Of a stretch of 64,000 bases of DNA, positions 37,948 through 50,019 are shown piece by piece. The position numbers were made by a program, and so were the translations under genes. Under the pieces are notes generated by a model, which saw only the letters and a list, made by a program, of their open reading frames with translations, did not search any database and was not told the DNA's origin. Positions within the stretch are counted from its first letter, which is position 1. Every line of letters starts with the position of its first letter. The stretch is from positions 62,001-126,000 of the forward strand of contig CAJJDN010000109.1 of assembly GCA_905182985.1 (NCBI GenBank), written 5' to 3'. This DNA comes from Paramecium sonneborni. Its lineage: Eukaryota; Ciliophora; Oligohymenophorea; Peniculida; Parameciidae.

Positions 37948-38640
37948 TCAATTTTATAATTTTTCTATTTGCAAAATTACTTTTGAATTATCTTATCTTG
38001 TCAATTCTAATTTATCTAAATTTTAATCACTCTCTATAACCAAAATCATTCTCCCTTAACATTAATCACCCCCTAATTCTATTTCATACCATAATTAAGT
38101 AAATATTGCACATAACTCAATCAATTCATTCATTTTCTCATTTAATTTACTTACATTTCTTAAAACAAATAAAACTTCATTATCAATATTCTCTTTCAAT
38201 TTCTACTAAGCCAATTATTTTAATTATGCTCCATTTATTTTCTCTAAGTCCTTCTACTATTCTTTTGAAATATTCCTTATTATTTATCTCCACATAATAT
38301 CTTCTGTCTACCAACTCAAATAATCAAATTCCTTTACTATATCTGACTCAATCTACAATATTTATTTTATTGAATTTAATGATCTTTCTACATTCTATTT
38401 ATACTTTACTTTTATCACAATAAAAAAGCCATGATTCTTAGACCTCTTCTGTTCTATTCTTCAAATTACTTATTTCTTATTCTAATTATTAATTCTTGCA
38501 TTATTTCTAATGTATACTTTTATCTACAATTTTTTTATTTGATCTAACAAATCTCCCTATTAATCTTCAAGTTCACAAACTCTTCCTAATAATTGCTCAG
38601 CTAATTTCTCTAATTAACTTACTCTCTAATCTAATTACAT
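37948..38640 (-). CDS. Coiled-coil protein, ~222 aa
   Basis: ATG at 38638-38640: MQLDQRVSQLEKLAEQLLGR then VCELEDQQGDLLDQIKKLQ, a strong coiled coil. One intron at 38446-38469 (24 nt) ends AAG; a 21 nt version ends CAG, and both keep frame. The later part (DNEVLFVLRNVSKLNEKMNE) is also helical. It resembles small adaptor or BLOC-like coiled-coil proteins in general shape only; no family is assigned. Confidence 0.6.
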
Positions 38641-38894
38641 TTTAGATATTATTATTTATTATGATTAAATTAAATAACAATAATTTCTAATAAATTAATA
38701 TTTAACAGCTTTAGATCTCTAATCTAAAAAGACCATTAAATCAGTAAAAAAACAAGGTTTTCTTAAAAGTTTTTTATCTTTTAAAATAAATTTAAATATA
38801 TCTTATTAGCATCAAATTTAGGGATGAAAAAAATAAATTTGATAAACTAGCATATAGTTATTTTGTAAATAAACTAAATTAATTTAAAAGATAA

Positions 38895-39454
38895 ATGGAA
38901 AGATATTAAAATACAAAAGATACATTTCATTTATTATTATTTTATAAATAACATATTATTAATTAATAATTATTCTCTTGAATTTAGATCATGAAGTTTT
39001 TCTGAATTCATAATTTTTCAATCTAGATATTAGATATATACATCTTAAAAATATTGAAAAAATTTAGAATAAAAATGATAATATTCAGACAATTCTAAGA
39101 TTGATATTCCAGCAAAGAAATTAAAACTTTAGTTGCACAAAAACTACTATTGTAAAGAAATTATAAGTAATTATATGAGCCATTTATCGATCATAATTAT
39201 TATTTATTGAATAGAGCAATATATAAGTTACTTAAATTATAATTTAATTTAAAGGATGAATTATTTAATTGTTATAAAAGTTAAAATGAAGTATTACACA
39301 GGATTTTTAAGTTTATTCAATTAATTGATTAAATTTCACTATCTTTATTAATTAAATAAATAATTAGACTAAAGTGAATCAGTGAATAATTAAAAATGGA
39401 AGTAGAAAGGTTTATTATTCTACTAATAATTGGTACAATCCTTAGAATTAATGA
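38895..39454 (+). CDS. Doubtful gene with unresolved frame changes
   Basis: From ATG 38895 (MERYQNTKDTFHLLLFYKQ) three protein-like frames succeed one another: FLNSQFFNLDIRYIHLKNIE, then LYEPFIDHNYYLLNRAIYK with DELFNCYKSQNEVLHRIFK, and an end near 39452-39454 reading KVYYSTNNWYNPQNQ. Only the last join has a plausible intron. It may be a pseudogene, or a gene with atypical introns. No family recognised. Confidence 0.3.
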
Positions 39455-39668
39455 GTGAGTATTTAAAATGTTAATGAATTGGATCATTAGTGCGATATCT
39501 ATAGTTATAGTTTTGAGATAACAGCTTATACTATCGATAATTTTTTTAATATTTTGACATTTATTATATAATTGTATTTATTTGATTATAATTTTATTTC
39601 AAATAAAAAAAAGCTAGTCTAATTTGATCTATTACACAAAGTAATATAAATAATTTAATTATAATTAT

Positions 39669-40712
39669 ATGAGTAACCCATTTAAGATTGTACCATCTGA
39701 TTCATTTTTGAATATACTTAATCAAAATAATGTTTCAGTGGTAGATGTGGATGATGATTATAGAGCAGAGTAAGATTGGATGTTTGAAAATGATTAAAAT
39801 TTTATTGAAGAATCGATACTATAATAATAATAGCCTATCATGCCTGAACGATCAAAGGCATTAGTTGGAGGAGAATTATTGCAGAAATATAAAAAACATA
39901 AAGAAGAAGATCTTTTGAAAAAAAATAAAGAGGTTTTTCAAGCAAATCAATCTAAAAGCATTTACCTTAACAAAATTCAATAATTAATAGATAAACCCAC
40001 AGTTATAGGAAAGCCAAAACAAAGGTAAATATTATTTAAATAGATAGTCGTTAAAAAGTGATCGTTGATAGTGACTCATCTGATGGAAAGAATAGATTGG
40101 CTAAAAATAGAGAATCTGCAAGAAATTCAAGGAAAAGGAAAAAAGTCTATATAGAATTATTAGAAAATAAAGTAAAAGAATTAACAGAATAATTACATTA
40201 ATTAGAATATATTGTTTAATAAAACAGAATTAAAAATATTTAAGTATTAATTATCGAATTAGAGATTTAGTTGGAAAACTTTATAGAAGATTATCAAAGA
40301 TCAATTAATTAACTTAATGGCTTACCTACTATTCAATAGTTACATGAACAATTTGGGGCAACATCTTAGAGAAGATGGAGTGTTTGTACTGAACTCATAA
40401 ATCTATTAATTGAAACCACTATTCCTATTGAAGTTAAGAAATTGATGGAGTCTGCTAAAAAAGGAACTGATATGTTTATCCAACCACTTCTTTAACATAA
40501 TCCATGTCTAAGTTATAGAGATTACTTTAAACAAGGAACAACCGAATTAGAAATGTATTCATTTATGTAAATTGAGAGCAACAAAAAATTTTGGTTAGGC
40601 TTATGATAAAATTAGAGAATAAGTATTTGCTTTAGAAAGATTAAAATTGGACATCATATAAATCTTAGGCCCAGATTCTTATATTGAGTACTTAAATTCA
40701 TAATCATATTGA
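39669..40712 (+). CDS. bZIP transcription factor, 323 aa
   Basis: The basic region KNRLAKNRESARNSRKRKK contains the bZIP core N-x7-R/K (N-R-E-S-A-R-N-S-R). A leucine zipper follows at once: ELLENKVKELTEQLHQLEYI. Acidic N-terminus (VVDVDDDYRAEQDWMFEND) and a helical C-terminal half. Introns: 23 nt (before the basic region), 27 nt (after the zipper) and 40555-40576 (22 nt), which must end GAG to reach the natural C-terminus LGPDSYIEYLNSQSY. It should bind DNA as a dimer in the nucleus. Confidence 0.8.
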
Positions 40713-40800
40713 ATATGATATATTTGTAACAAAAACACATATAGTACTAATCCAATTTGAAATGTAGTTTATTAATGATTTCATCTTTAAATTATTATTT

Positions 40801-41454
40801 ATGATTAATCGTACTATTTTATTTGTGAAAGAAACCCTCTGTAATGCTGAAAGTGGTCATGATTATTTTCATATAGAAAGAGTTCTTAAAATGGCCACTC
40901 GTATTGCAAAAGAAGAGAGTAAAACCAAAAATGTTAACCTAAATCTGGTTCAATTAGGTGCATTATTGCATGACATAGCAGATCATAAATTTCATGGAGG
41001 AGATGATACTATTGGACCAAAAGTAGCAAGGTAATTCTTAGAGAAAGATGGGGAGGCTGATTAATAATTAATTAAACAAGTTGAAGATATCATAAAGGAA
41101 ATATCCTTTAAAGGCGCGAAAGTGAAGGATTAAATGTCAAGTTTTGAAGGTTAAATAGTTTAGGATGCTGATAGATTAGATGCTATTGGAGCGATTGGTA
41201 TAGCCAGATGCTTCACTTATGGTGGATATAAAAATAGACAATTATTCAATCCAGATTAAAAACCTTAATTTCATGACAACTTCTAAGATTATAAAAAGAA
41301 TGAATCCACTACTATCAATCATTTCCATGAAAAATTATTATTATTAAAAGATAGAATGAATACAGATACTGCAAAATTAATTGCATAAAAAAGACACTAA
41401 ATTATGCTCGATTATTTAGATCATTTTTTAAAAGAATGGGAGGGAATTGATTGA
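40801..41454 (+). CDS. HD-domain phosphohydrolase (YedJ-like), 217 aa
   Basis: Intronless frame, ATG 40801 to TGA 41452-41454. The HD signature is complete: H in [11 protein letters not shown], the HD pair in [12 protein letters not shown], and the downstream D in [19 protein letters not shown]. This is the small uncharacterised HD hydrolase family widespread in bacteria and scattered in protists and fungi (YedJ/YpgQ type), predicted to cleave nucleotide phosphates with a divalent metal. Length is normal for the family. Its GC content and its use of CAA/CAG alongside TAA/TAG are only slightly higher than its neighbours. Confidence 0.85.
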
Positions 41455-41557
41455 GTGATTTTATTATGTTGATTATAATATCATGATAATTTTAATTCAT
41501 TTATATTAACATCATTTTTACTTTAAAATATTGTTGATATTTAAACTATTATATTTT

Positions 41558-44095
41558 TCAAATATATATACATTCTTTAATTATTGAATCTGAAAACTAT
41601 AATCTAGTTTAATACTTTATTTCAAACATCTTTTAGATTTGATTTATAATTGAATATTCTGTTTCTTCTTATTGAATTCTTAATTCAATAATGAATTCAT
41701 GCAATTTTAATAAATAATTATTGTTTAAACAAAGCGATTCCATATCAAAAATTAAATGCTTTTTAACAATCAATGATTCATAAAAGTTAGTTAAATAATT
41801 AATGTAATATTTATTATAATTTTAAATAAAGTATATTGTTTTATTGATCATTGTTTCTATAGCATCTAAAATGTATAAAAAATTTACTTTATTAAGATAC
41901 CATAAATTCCTTGATATCATATTAATTTCTATCTAAAATTGATAATCCACATAATATTTCACTACACAATCTCCCATCATCTTATTCACTTGATTATTAT
42001 ACTATAATACATTTTTTTATATAAGCAAATTAATAGCTATTAAATTTCTTATTCGAATTATCCTTATTTTAATCTGAATAAAAACAAACTAAATAAGGAT
42101 AAATAGTTTTGATTTATCAAAGTTGTGAGATATTTAGTGATAAACTTAAGTATAAGTTATAAATCTGCAGAGTCATGTAGTAATACTAAATAATAAGCTT
42201 ATACAATATTCTCAAATTAATCAGGTTCCTCATCCAAAAAATCAAATAATAAATGTTAAATTTATCTTATTTATACTCCAATCACTATTTATTTTATTTC
42301 ATTATAATTAAGCAACTTTCTAAGCAACATATTTAATAGATTTATACAACCCACTTAATGTTTAAATAATTTAAGAGATTAATCAATTAATTAAAATATA
42401 ATATTTTAAATAAGAACCAATTAATTGAAAGGCCAAATATCAACAATCAAATTCATTACATTAATTAGCATCTCAAAATGATAATATAAAAAAATTACCT
42501 ATTTAATATTTGTAGAAATGTGTTTCTGATTGGATATTTAATAGTTCCAAATTTATAATACTGATAATAGAGTTATCTCCAAAATTTAAACTTTCTAGTA
42601 AAATCATACATTTAAGAATATTTTATTTATAATTAATCTTATTCTACAGAGAATAATAGAATTTTAAATCGAAATATATTTATTGATTTATACAATTGTT
42701 TTTAGGGTAAAACTAATGTAAACAAATTAATAAATCTATCATTGTACATAACAAATTCGGATTATTAATTAAGTTTATTAATTGTATTTATTCTTTAAGA
42801 ATAGCCAATAAGTAATTGATTTATGATGTATTTGCTATGATTTATTTTTGAATAAACGTTTTTAAAAGAGTTAGTATTTGTATTTTGATTGGAATATAAA
42901 TACTATTCATTTATTTCAAACAACAAAGTAATTCTTGTAAAAAGAGCTAATCTATATTGTGAATCGGTATTTGATTAAACAGATTTGAAATTATATAATA
43001 ATGAGCTTCTTTCTTGATATAATCACTCTCTTCCTATAGAGCAAGCGCATATTAATCAAAGATTTACAAAATTTCATGAAATATATGATTTTATTCATCA
43101 AATTTTAATATAGTTAAAATAAAATCAATTCCAAAATTTCTTATCTTTAACAAATAGAAATCATATACATAATCATCATCTTTATTTGAATATAAATTTT
43201 GATATGTACTGGGATCTAATTAAATTATATTAATTATTATGAAAATGATTAATTCTTTTTGCTTTGGGTAATAAATGTTTGAACGAATAATTAATTGTTT
43301 TAATATTTTTAAAAGGCTGTATGCAAAAATTCTATCTAAATTAATTTTATTGTTCAGATAATTGTTTGTTATTTATTACAATAATTATTAGTAGTTAAGT
43401 TCTGATGGGCTCATTCTCTTAATGATTCGAAAGATTATTTTCTAAAACTTTCTTAATAAATTTTATTCATAAGGATTATTTTATATAAATTAGCAATATT
43501 AATTTATGATAGTATTATATTCATTTTCTGTTAATGAATAAAATAAGGAACTAGTAAGAGAAATATATAAATCTAACAACAAATCTACTACTTTTAGATT
43601 ATTGAAATTAAAGATATTATAAATTTTATTAAAATCTAATCGATATCCTGATTATCTAATTCTTAATTTAATAATTTAATTATTCATCATCTCAGTAATC
43701 AATTAAATATATACCATATCAATTTGAGGATTATTTATTATTTGTATTATAATATTTGTGGAATCAAGTGAATTTAAGATCATATAGTTGATCAAATTAC
43801 ATAATAAAGGAATGATCTATTAATCAACTTTATCAAGGTAAAACAATAGAATTTATTGAATTTCAATTTAATGATTCTTTAGTAGTGAAGTATAATTTTG
43901 CTAAATGAAATGCTTCAAAAAAATAAAAAATTAAGTTTTAAGTGATTTATCAAGATTGTGATTACATAAATATTCAAATCCAATTCTTATTTTTTGAACA
44001 TCATTAAATATTTAATTGAGTTTTTATTCAGAGATGTTGCGTATTTCTTTATTTTAATGGTAAAGTTATTTTATAAGAATTAGAATTTATTCCAT
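41558..44095 (-). CDS. Importin-beta/exportin-like HEAT-repeat protein, ~820 aa
   Basis: ATG at 44093-44095 gives MEQILILIKQLYHQNKEIRN then ISEQKLNQIFNDVQKIRIGF and LDKSLKTQFFIFLKHFIQQN. This has the spacing of the importin-beta N-terminal domain (Ran-binding edge of karyopherins). The rest is a succession of paired helices consistent with HEAT/ARM repeats, ending near KMFEIKYQTRLQFSDSIIKE. Karyopherins carry cargo through nuclear pores; which receptor this is cannot be said. Introns near the 3' end: 41989-42010 (22 nt, ends AAG) and 41866-41887 (22 nt, TAG). One more frame change between 42470 and 42600 is real but its junction is not settled. The predicted length is short for the family (usually 850-1,100 aa). 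Confidence 0.6.
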
Positions 44096-44108
44096 TTAAT
44101 AAAATTTA

Positions 44109-45023
44109 ATGGAGTAGAATACAAAGGTTAATTAAGAATATGTAAGTTATATGTTTATGATTTAGTTTAAAAAATTGAAGCTTATTCAAAAGAAAATGAA
44201 TGATATAAAAGCTGATTAAAGTCCAAGTGTAATAAAGTATATGATAAGAAGAAAAAGTGCAGAAGAGATATAAACACCTTTACATGATGTTGAATATAAT
44301 CAATAACCAAAGAAAAAGAAATTATTGTTTTTGAAAAGCTTTTAAAAAGTAGTAATCGATCCTATAATAAAATTGGATGAAATAAATGAAGAAAAATGGA
44401 CTATAATGTCCAACAATTATAAATCATTAATTGAAAAATCAAGATAAAGTCTTTAAAAACACAGTTAAATCTTTTAAGCTTCTAAACCAACTAAAGAACA
44501 TTAGAAGTTTTAGTTTCTAACTCGAAGATAATCAATTGAATTTCGACTTCGTGAAATAGCTACTGCTCCGAGTAATCATATATCTGTAACTCCGATAAAT
44601 ATAAATACTAATACTTAATATGTTGATCCAAATTAGAATAGATTCAAAAAATATTATTAAAAAATAGGAATAGTGGCTGATAATCCAGTTCAATTAAAAT
44701 TCAAATAATTGATGTCAACTCCAATTTTACCTTATAAAAAAAAGGAAAAAAGTTAATACTCTTGTAATAATTCATAATAAAATTCAACTTCTCCTCCTAA
44801 AGCTAGAACTCTTCATTTGAAACCAAATCGTAATTCATAATATTTATAGGAGATTAAAGAATTATTTTCAGTTGCATCAAATTATTAAGCACATGTTAAA
44901 TAAGATGAGAAAATATAAATTCATTAAACTAGTAAATAAATGGGATATATATAAGCAGAATTCAATAAATTTCATAATATGTTAACAACAGATTTGGAAA
45001 AACTAGACTTTTATGAAGAATGA
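44109..45023 (+). CDS. Basic Ser/Gln-rich protein, ~296 aa
   Basis: ATG 44109 (MEQNTKVNQEY) with one 24 nt TAG intron, then a single exon to TGA 45021-45023. The product is strongly basic and rich in Lys, Gln, Ser and Asn, with motifs such as RRKSAEEIQTPLHDVEYNQ and NSTSPPKARTLHLKPNRN. No domain, membrane span or signal peptide is seen. It is probably disordered, perhaps cytoskeleton- or nucleus-associated. It starts 14 bp from the divergent karyopherin-like gene. Confidence 0.6.
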
Positions 45024-45080
45024 ACTTTATTTATTGAATAAATTACTATCCTTTTTATTAAATTTGGATAACTTTATTTT

Positions 45081-46132
45081 TCATTATAATTTTTGGTAGA
45101 CTAAATCAATATATTTAATCATTTCTGATTTCACTTGTCCTTTTGCCAAGTAAAGAGGAATTGACATTTTGAAATCACATAATGAGTACATTCTGACAAA
45201 AGAGAATTCATCAAAATTTTTATTTTTAAATCTATTATTGTTTATAATATATATATACCTATTATTAAAATAATCTTTATTTTTATAATTGGAAAGTGGT
45301 TCAATCAAGTAACCACTAAGTAAAATTTCTCCTCTTACTTTTTTTTTAATTGGATATTAGGGATCTGAAATAGATTTACTAACGTCACACCAAACCTAAT
45401 TAATAAAATTAAATGAAAAACATTTGTAGCAATTTATTTTGTTTTTTTATAATAAATAAATTCTCTTGCTGAAGTCATAAGAATTGGTTTATAACTTAAG
45501 TAAATAATAGATTCTTTATTATCTTCATTCTTTTTCATAGGATAAAAAGCATCTATCCGAGAATCTAATTCTTTCTAAATTTAAAAATTGCTCATAAAAT
45601 CAATAAAATCATTAGGTTTACCAGGAACTATGAATTCACATTTTGTTGCATTTATTTTAGTTTAACTATCAACTTCAATTTATTTAATAAATAATTTCAA
45701 TGAACTTAATGTGTTCTCATTATCACATAATATGATCCAATCATCAATTGGAGTTATGCTTTCATCACATTTCTCTTGTATTTGTTTCACAATCTCTTCC
45801 TACATTTGTTCATATTGTTCAAATTCGTTTGTAGTTCCTTTTTCATTTAAAGAATAAGCAGTTACAGTAGTGTCATTTGATAACTCAATTTTGCTTAAGA
45901 AATAACATATAGGTTTGTCTTCATATATTAAGATTTATCTTCTTTATTGACCAATGGTAAATTCTTTCATATATTCTAACTCATCTTAAATGGCTTAAGA
46001 TGCTATAGATGCTCTATTTGTACTTCTTTCTTATACACAACACTATTATCCCATTAATAATAATATAATATTTTATCTTGCTGAAATATTTATTATCACA
46101 AAATAAAATGAATAATATATCTTAACATTCAT
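45081..46132 (-). CDS. START-domain lipid-transfer-like protein, ~318 aa
   Basis: ATG at 46130-46132. Introns: 19 nt (GTG...CAG), 23, 26 (GTT...TAG) and 27 nt. A polar N-terminal part (ASIASQAIQDELEYMKEFTI) leads to a region with the START-domain pattern: YLSYKPILMTSAREFIYYKK, NVWCDVSKSISDPQYP, EILLSGYLIEPL, FDEFSFVRMYSLCDFKMSIP, ending VKSEMIKYIDLVYQKLQ. START domains form a hydrophobic pocket that binds and moves lipids or sterols between membranes. Ciliates have large families of such proteins. The first intron and therefore the start are less certain. Upstream on the same strand is a RING protein whose stop is 70 bp away. Confidence 0.6.
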
Positions 46133-46202
46133 GATAATAAAAATTAAAGAATTATTTAAAATATGCTGTTATAAGATCATTAAAATTATAGGACTCTTTT
46201 AA

Positions 46203-47463
46203 TCAATCATCTCTATAAGGACATTTTATCTCGAAATTAACAAATGTAGCTTCATATTATGTAAAAAAATCAAAACAAGCTGAGTGTCTATTACATGGAA
46301 ATGCTTTTGCGTCAATTACATCACATAAACAAATTGGACAAGTTTAAGGATTTTATAAAGGCAATGGTGTCAATCTTTTACGTAATTTTATTTAAAGACG
46401 TCTCATTTTAATTATAAGAAATTTAGGTACTTTACAACAAAGCCAACAAATAAATAAATATAACAATTACAAGAAAATTGTTAATATTTTAAACATCTGA
46501 ATTATGAATGAAACTATTATACAAATAAAGCAAATGCAAATAAGCACAAAAGGTAAACTAGCTCTTATTCTGTAATTATCATTACATTAATATGACTTTA
46601 TAGCGTGACATTCATTCAAACAATTTTCATATAAACATGAAGAACATGAATTCTCAATAGGCAAGGTTGAAAATAATAAACATTGATTATAATAATCTAT
46701 TGCTAATTCATTTGTTTAATTGTTCTTCAATAAAATTTGCAGTCTATATTTAAAATTTACATCTTCAATCTGATATTGTTCATCTTCAATTTTCATACAA
46801 AGTATGTTTTGATAATTTATTTATAGACTCTTACTATAATATTGATAACATATCCCTTTATTTGTAAAAATAGCAAATACATAAGCATCTTAAATTGAAA
46901 ATAAATATTTTATCTTAATTTTTGAATCTTCATGATACCAAAATAAAATTTTAGTTGGTACGGTATAATTAATGTGATGAGAATTCATAAAAACTGCTGT
47001 TCCATTATTCCAATACTATGTTGAAAATACATCATTTTGAGTGCTAAACCATACTTTCTCATCAAGTTGCTAAATATTTTCATTTAATTCAATAATATGG
47101 AATTGGTTATCTGTATTCAGATATGTAAATGTTAAATTAGAATCATATTTATATACTTCAAAGGAAGTATGAGAATTATTTTTTTATTTTATTTATGTAA
47201 TGTTTAGTATTTTTGCAGTTTGATTTAATATATTATTCACATATAAGGATTAGTTTCGATATTGAGCCACAAAGTAGAAAGAAGTCACAGTTATATTGGT
47301 AAAATTTTCATTTATAATACTAAATGATTCTTTTATATTAATTGAGGTTTCATTCTATTTTTCTTATAGGGTATATATAATGATCCGATCTTGATTCCTA
47401 AATTAGTTTAGTTGAATAATACCATACAGCAAGAGAATGATTTTAAAGACAAAAGTCTGTCAT
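46203..47463 (-). CDS. Single-pass membrane protein with cytosolic RING finger, 411 aa
   Basis: ATG at 47461-47463 with one 25 nt intron. A long, Asn-rich ectodomain carries many N-glycosylation sequons (for example NETSINIKESF, NFTNITV, NNSHTSF, NNGTAVF). Before the membrane is a cysteine cluster (CSSCLYENCLNECHAIKSYQ), then a span FVLICICFICIIVSFIIQMF and a second hydrophobic stretch. The C-terminus is a RING-like finger: TCPICLCDVIDAKAFPCNRH followed by SACFDFF and KCPYRDD. This looks like a protease-associated or receptor-type E3 ligase, though no known ectodomain is recognised. The stop at 46203-46205 comes right after the last Cys pair, yet the same frame stays open beyond it. Confidence 0.6.
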
Positions 47464-47727
47464 GTTTTATGAAATAATTGAAAATTGATCAGGGGTCTGA
47501 AGATAGGAATAAGCAATATTATTATTTTGATTGAAGATTATGTAATTTTTAAAAAGTGTATTATGAGGATGAGTAATATTGAGTTTCCTAAATGCGAATA
47601 TTATTTGGATGAGTAATTATATTAGAAATATCATATAAATTAAATAATAAGAAATTCAAATGCAAATTTTGGATAAGGAATTCAAAACAGTTTTAAAATA
47701 AATAAATAAAATAATTTAATACTAATC

Positions 47728-48066
47728 ATGGCTACAGTGAATGTTCAGATCAATGTGAACCAATATTAGCTTATATTGTAAAAGTAAAAAGCTAAAAATC
47801 CTTATTAACTTGATAAAAAAGAATAGTTAAGTGGTCCAATTAACATTTATGAATAAAGATTCAACTCTGTCAATTTCTCGAATTATAAAATTAATGAGGT
47901 AATTGGATGGATAATGATAATTTTTGTGATATTAATGATGCTTGTCATGATCATTTCTCTCATTCAAGATTCAGTTGTTGGATTTGCTATCCCATAACTT
48001 TCAGTAGTAGGATTTTTCATAGTTTATCTAAACTGGATATCTATGAAGTTCTTTATCAACTCATGA
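47728..48066 (+). CDS. Small two-span membrane protein, 112 aa
   Basis: Single exon from ATG 47728 to TGA 48064-48066. A polar, Gln-rich N-terminus (MATVNVQINVNQYQLILQKQ) precedes two hydrophobic segments: VIGWIMIIFVILMMLVMIIS and LSVVGFFIVYLNWISMKFF. There is no signal peptide. No family recognised. It converges on the MMTAG2-like gene 61 bp away. Confidence 0.6.
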
Positions 48067-48127
48067 TTTTGAACACATATATTCAAACGACTAACTGTCT
48101 ATTTAAATTTTTATAGTGTAAAATAAT

Positions 48128-48796
48128 TCATTTCTTCTTTTTCCTCTCTTTTTTTTCTTCACTATCCTTATGTTTTTTATGCTTTTTTTCCTCTTTACTT
48201 TTCTTTTCCTTTTTTTCTTTCTTCTTTTTTTCTTTTTTTATTTTCTTCTCAATACATCCATCCTCCTCCTTCTTTACTTACACTAAGTATTAATCTTAAT
48301 CGCCATAAGCTTCTAGTAAATACTAAGCTTCTGTATTTTTAGTCTACTTTTACATAGGACCATTTCCTAAGCCTTTTTTCTCATTATTCAATTCATCATC
48401 AAAATCTATTTTTGATTTTTTTGTTAACTAAGCCATCTCCTCTTTTGTCAATTTAACTTACATCTATTTTTATTCATCTGGTTATTCTAATCCTAATGCT
48501 ACTCTTATTCTTCTATCATCTTCCTCTTTTGCTCTTTTAAATTCATCATCCAATTCTAATTTAAAATATAAATATATTCTCATACATATATTATCTAAAC
48601 CATTACGATCTTCTGGTTTAATGTACCAATCTTTCTTTCTCCATTTTCCTCCTTTATCTAAATATCCAATAATTGTTGTTTAACCCAAATATTACTCACG
48701 ATCATGGTATTTCATTGTTCTCAAAGACTCCCAATTAAATTGATCATGTCCTCCTCTACATCCTGGTCTAATTAGATCAGCATTATTTTAATGCAT
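48128..48796 (-). CDS. MMTAG2-like (C1orf35 family) Lys-rich protein, 222 aa
   Basis: Intronless from ATG at 48794-48796. The N-terminus CRGGHDQFNWESLRTMKYHD then REQYLGQT matches the conserved start of the multiple-myeloma-tumour-associated protein 2 family (human: [20 protein letters not shown] with NYLGNS). RIRVALGLEQPDEQKQ corresponds to its middle motif. The C-terminus is a long Lys/Glu run (KKEKKEKKSKEEKKHKKHKD). Family members are conserved nuclear proteins of unknown biochemical role. Length is close to human (263 aa). Confidence 0.8.
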
Positions 48797-48858
48797 TTTT
48801 TATTATTTTATTTATTATTTTTTTACATTTTCAATATATTATATTAAGATATATATAA

Positions 48859-49910
48859 TCATTTTAATTTATCATATTTTTCAAATTTAATATCTATAGC
48901 TTTTACATTCTATTGAGTTTTCCCCTAATAAATGATAACTTGATAACTAAAATATGGAACTAATCCTTTTTTCTTTTTTTCATAAAATTCTGGATCAACA
49001 CAAGACTAGTTAAAATCATCTTGATGAACAAATATGTCCTTATTATTTTTATCATCCAAAAAAAATCCATATTTTTTACTTTCATTATAGAACTTCAAAT
49101 ATCCAATTACTCTTTCTGGCTAACTTTATATGATCTATTAACTAATGTAATTTATTTTATTTACCTTACTACTGTTTTTAAAGATTTTGTATCTTCTTTT
49201 TCCTCTGCTTTATCTTCTGAAGAAACTTGAAAATTAAAGACTTTTTTAACATTCATATATTTTTTTGTTTATGGTGTGAAAGTTGGAACTTGATACTACT
49301 TATCATTTTTTAAGTTTTTGCACTTTAAACACTTTCTCCTATATTTCCTAAATCATTCGCTATGATCTCTTTGTTAAGAGATGAATGCGATTTACTGATC
49401 TATAGAAAAGAATTTATTGTCTGATCAAGTAACTTCCTTATGAATTTAAACTTTTTCCTGTAGGAATTGGTCTACAATTCATAATAATTATAATCTTCTT
49501 TAAACATTCTTATTGTTTTATTATATCCATGATTAACAATCATAGATAACAATCCATCATCAATAAAGTATAATTCTATCTTTACCTTAAAAATTGAAAA
49601 TATTAACTCTAAATTGAACTTTTATTATTAACAAAACTTTTACATATTCAAATTCCTCAGATTGCTAATTTATTATATACTCAGCCAAAGAACTCACATT
49701 ATTAATGGTTTTATGAATTTATTTAAATTGTTGTAAACATAAGGTTTTGATTTACTATTGAAATATATCAGTCTAAAATAGTAATGTTGATAAAAATTAG
49801 AATAATGTTTTAGGTTCAAAAATAAGAACCATATCATTCTATTCTATCAAATTAATACTAGACTCTCTTTTTAGATTCATTAAATTAGAACTTATGAGAT
49901 TGTTATACAT
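48859..49910 (-). CDS. Cold-shock-domain protein, ~323 aa
   Basis: The C-terminal domain ERVIGYLKFYNESKKYGFFL then DDKNNKDIFVHQDDF is a cold-shock domain with RNP1-like KKYGFFL and RNP2-like DIFVHQDDF, followed by the usual final strand (VIIYQGKTQQNVKAIDIKF). It should bind single-stranded RNA or DNA. The N-terminal ~200 residues are helical (EEFEYFNLELIFSIFKVKIE, YFIDDGLLSMIVNHGYNKT). Introns: 49619-49643 (25 nt, ends AAG, join well supported by the flow of the protein), a doubtful 32 nt one near 49300, and a 23 nt TAG one. A Cys pair (KCLKCKNLKNDKQYQ) lies in an alternative frame near the doubtful join and may belong to the real protein. Confidence 0.65.
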
Positions 49911-50019
49911 ATTTTATTTTTATAATTAAATTTCTATTCATATTCTTGTTTGAGAAATTTACTTTATACATAAACCTAATACTTGATCTATAAATTAATT
50001 AATTTTTATCTGTATTAAA

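Noticed and set aside
38106..38297. Plus-strand 63-codon ORF
   Set aside because: Antisense shadow of the coiled-coil gene at 37948-38640; composition is low-complexity Ser/Ile/Leu.
42472..42498. 27 nt intron ending GAG in the karyopherin-like gene
   Set aside because: On rechecking the phase it does not restore the downstream frame; the real junction near here is unresolved.
46203..46205. UGA as selenocysteine
   Set aside because: A RING Cys pair is a poor context for Sec and no SECIS-like element can be shown by eye. Only readthrough or mutation is kept as a hypothesis.
46203..46406. Separate 67 aa RING gene starting MRRLQIKLRKRL
   Set aside because: The frame continues upstream through a membrane span and ectodomain, so it is the C-terminus of the larger gene.
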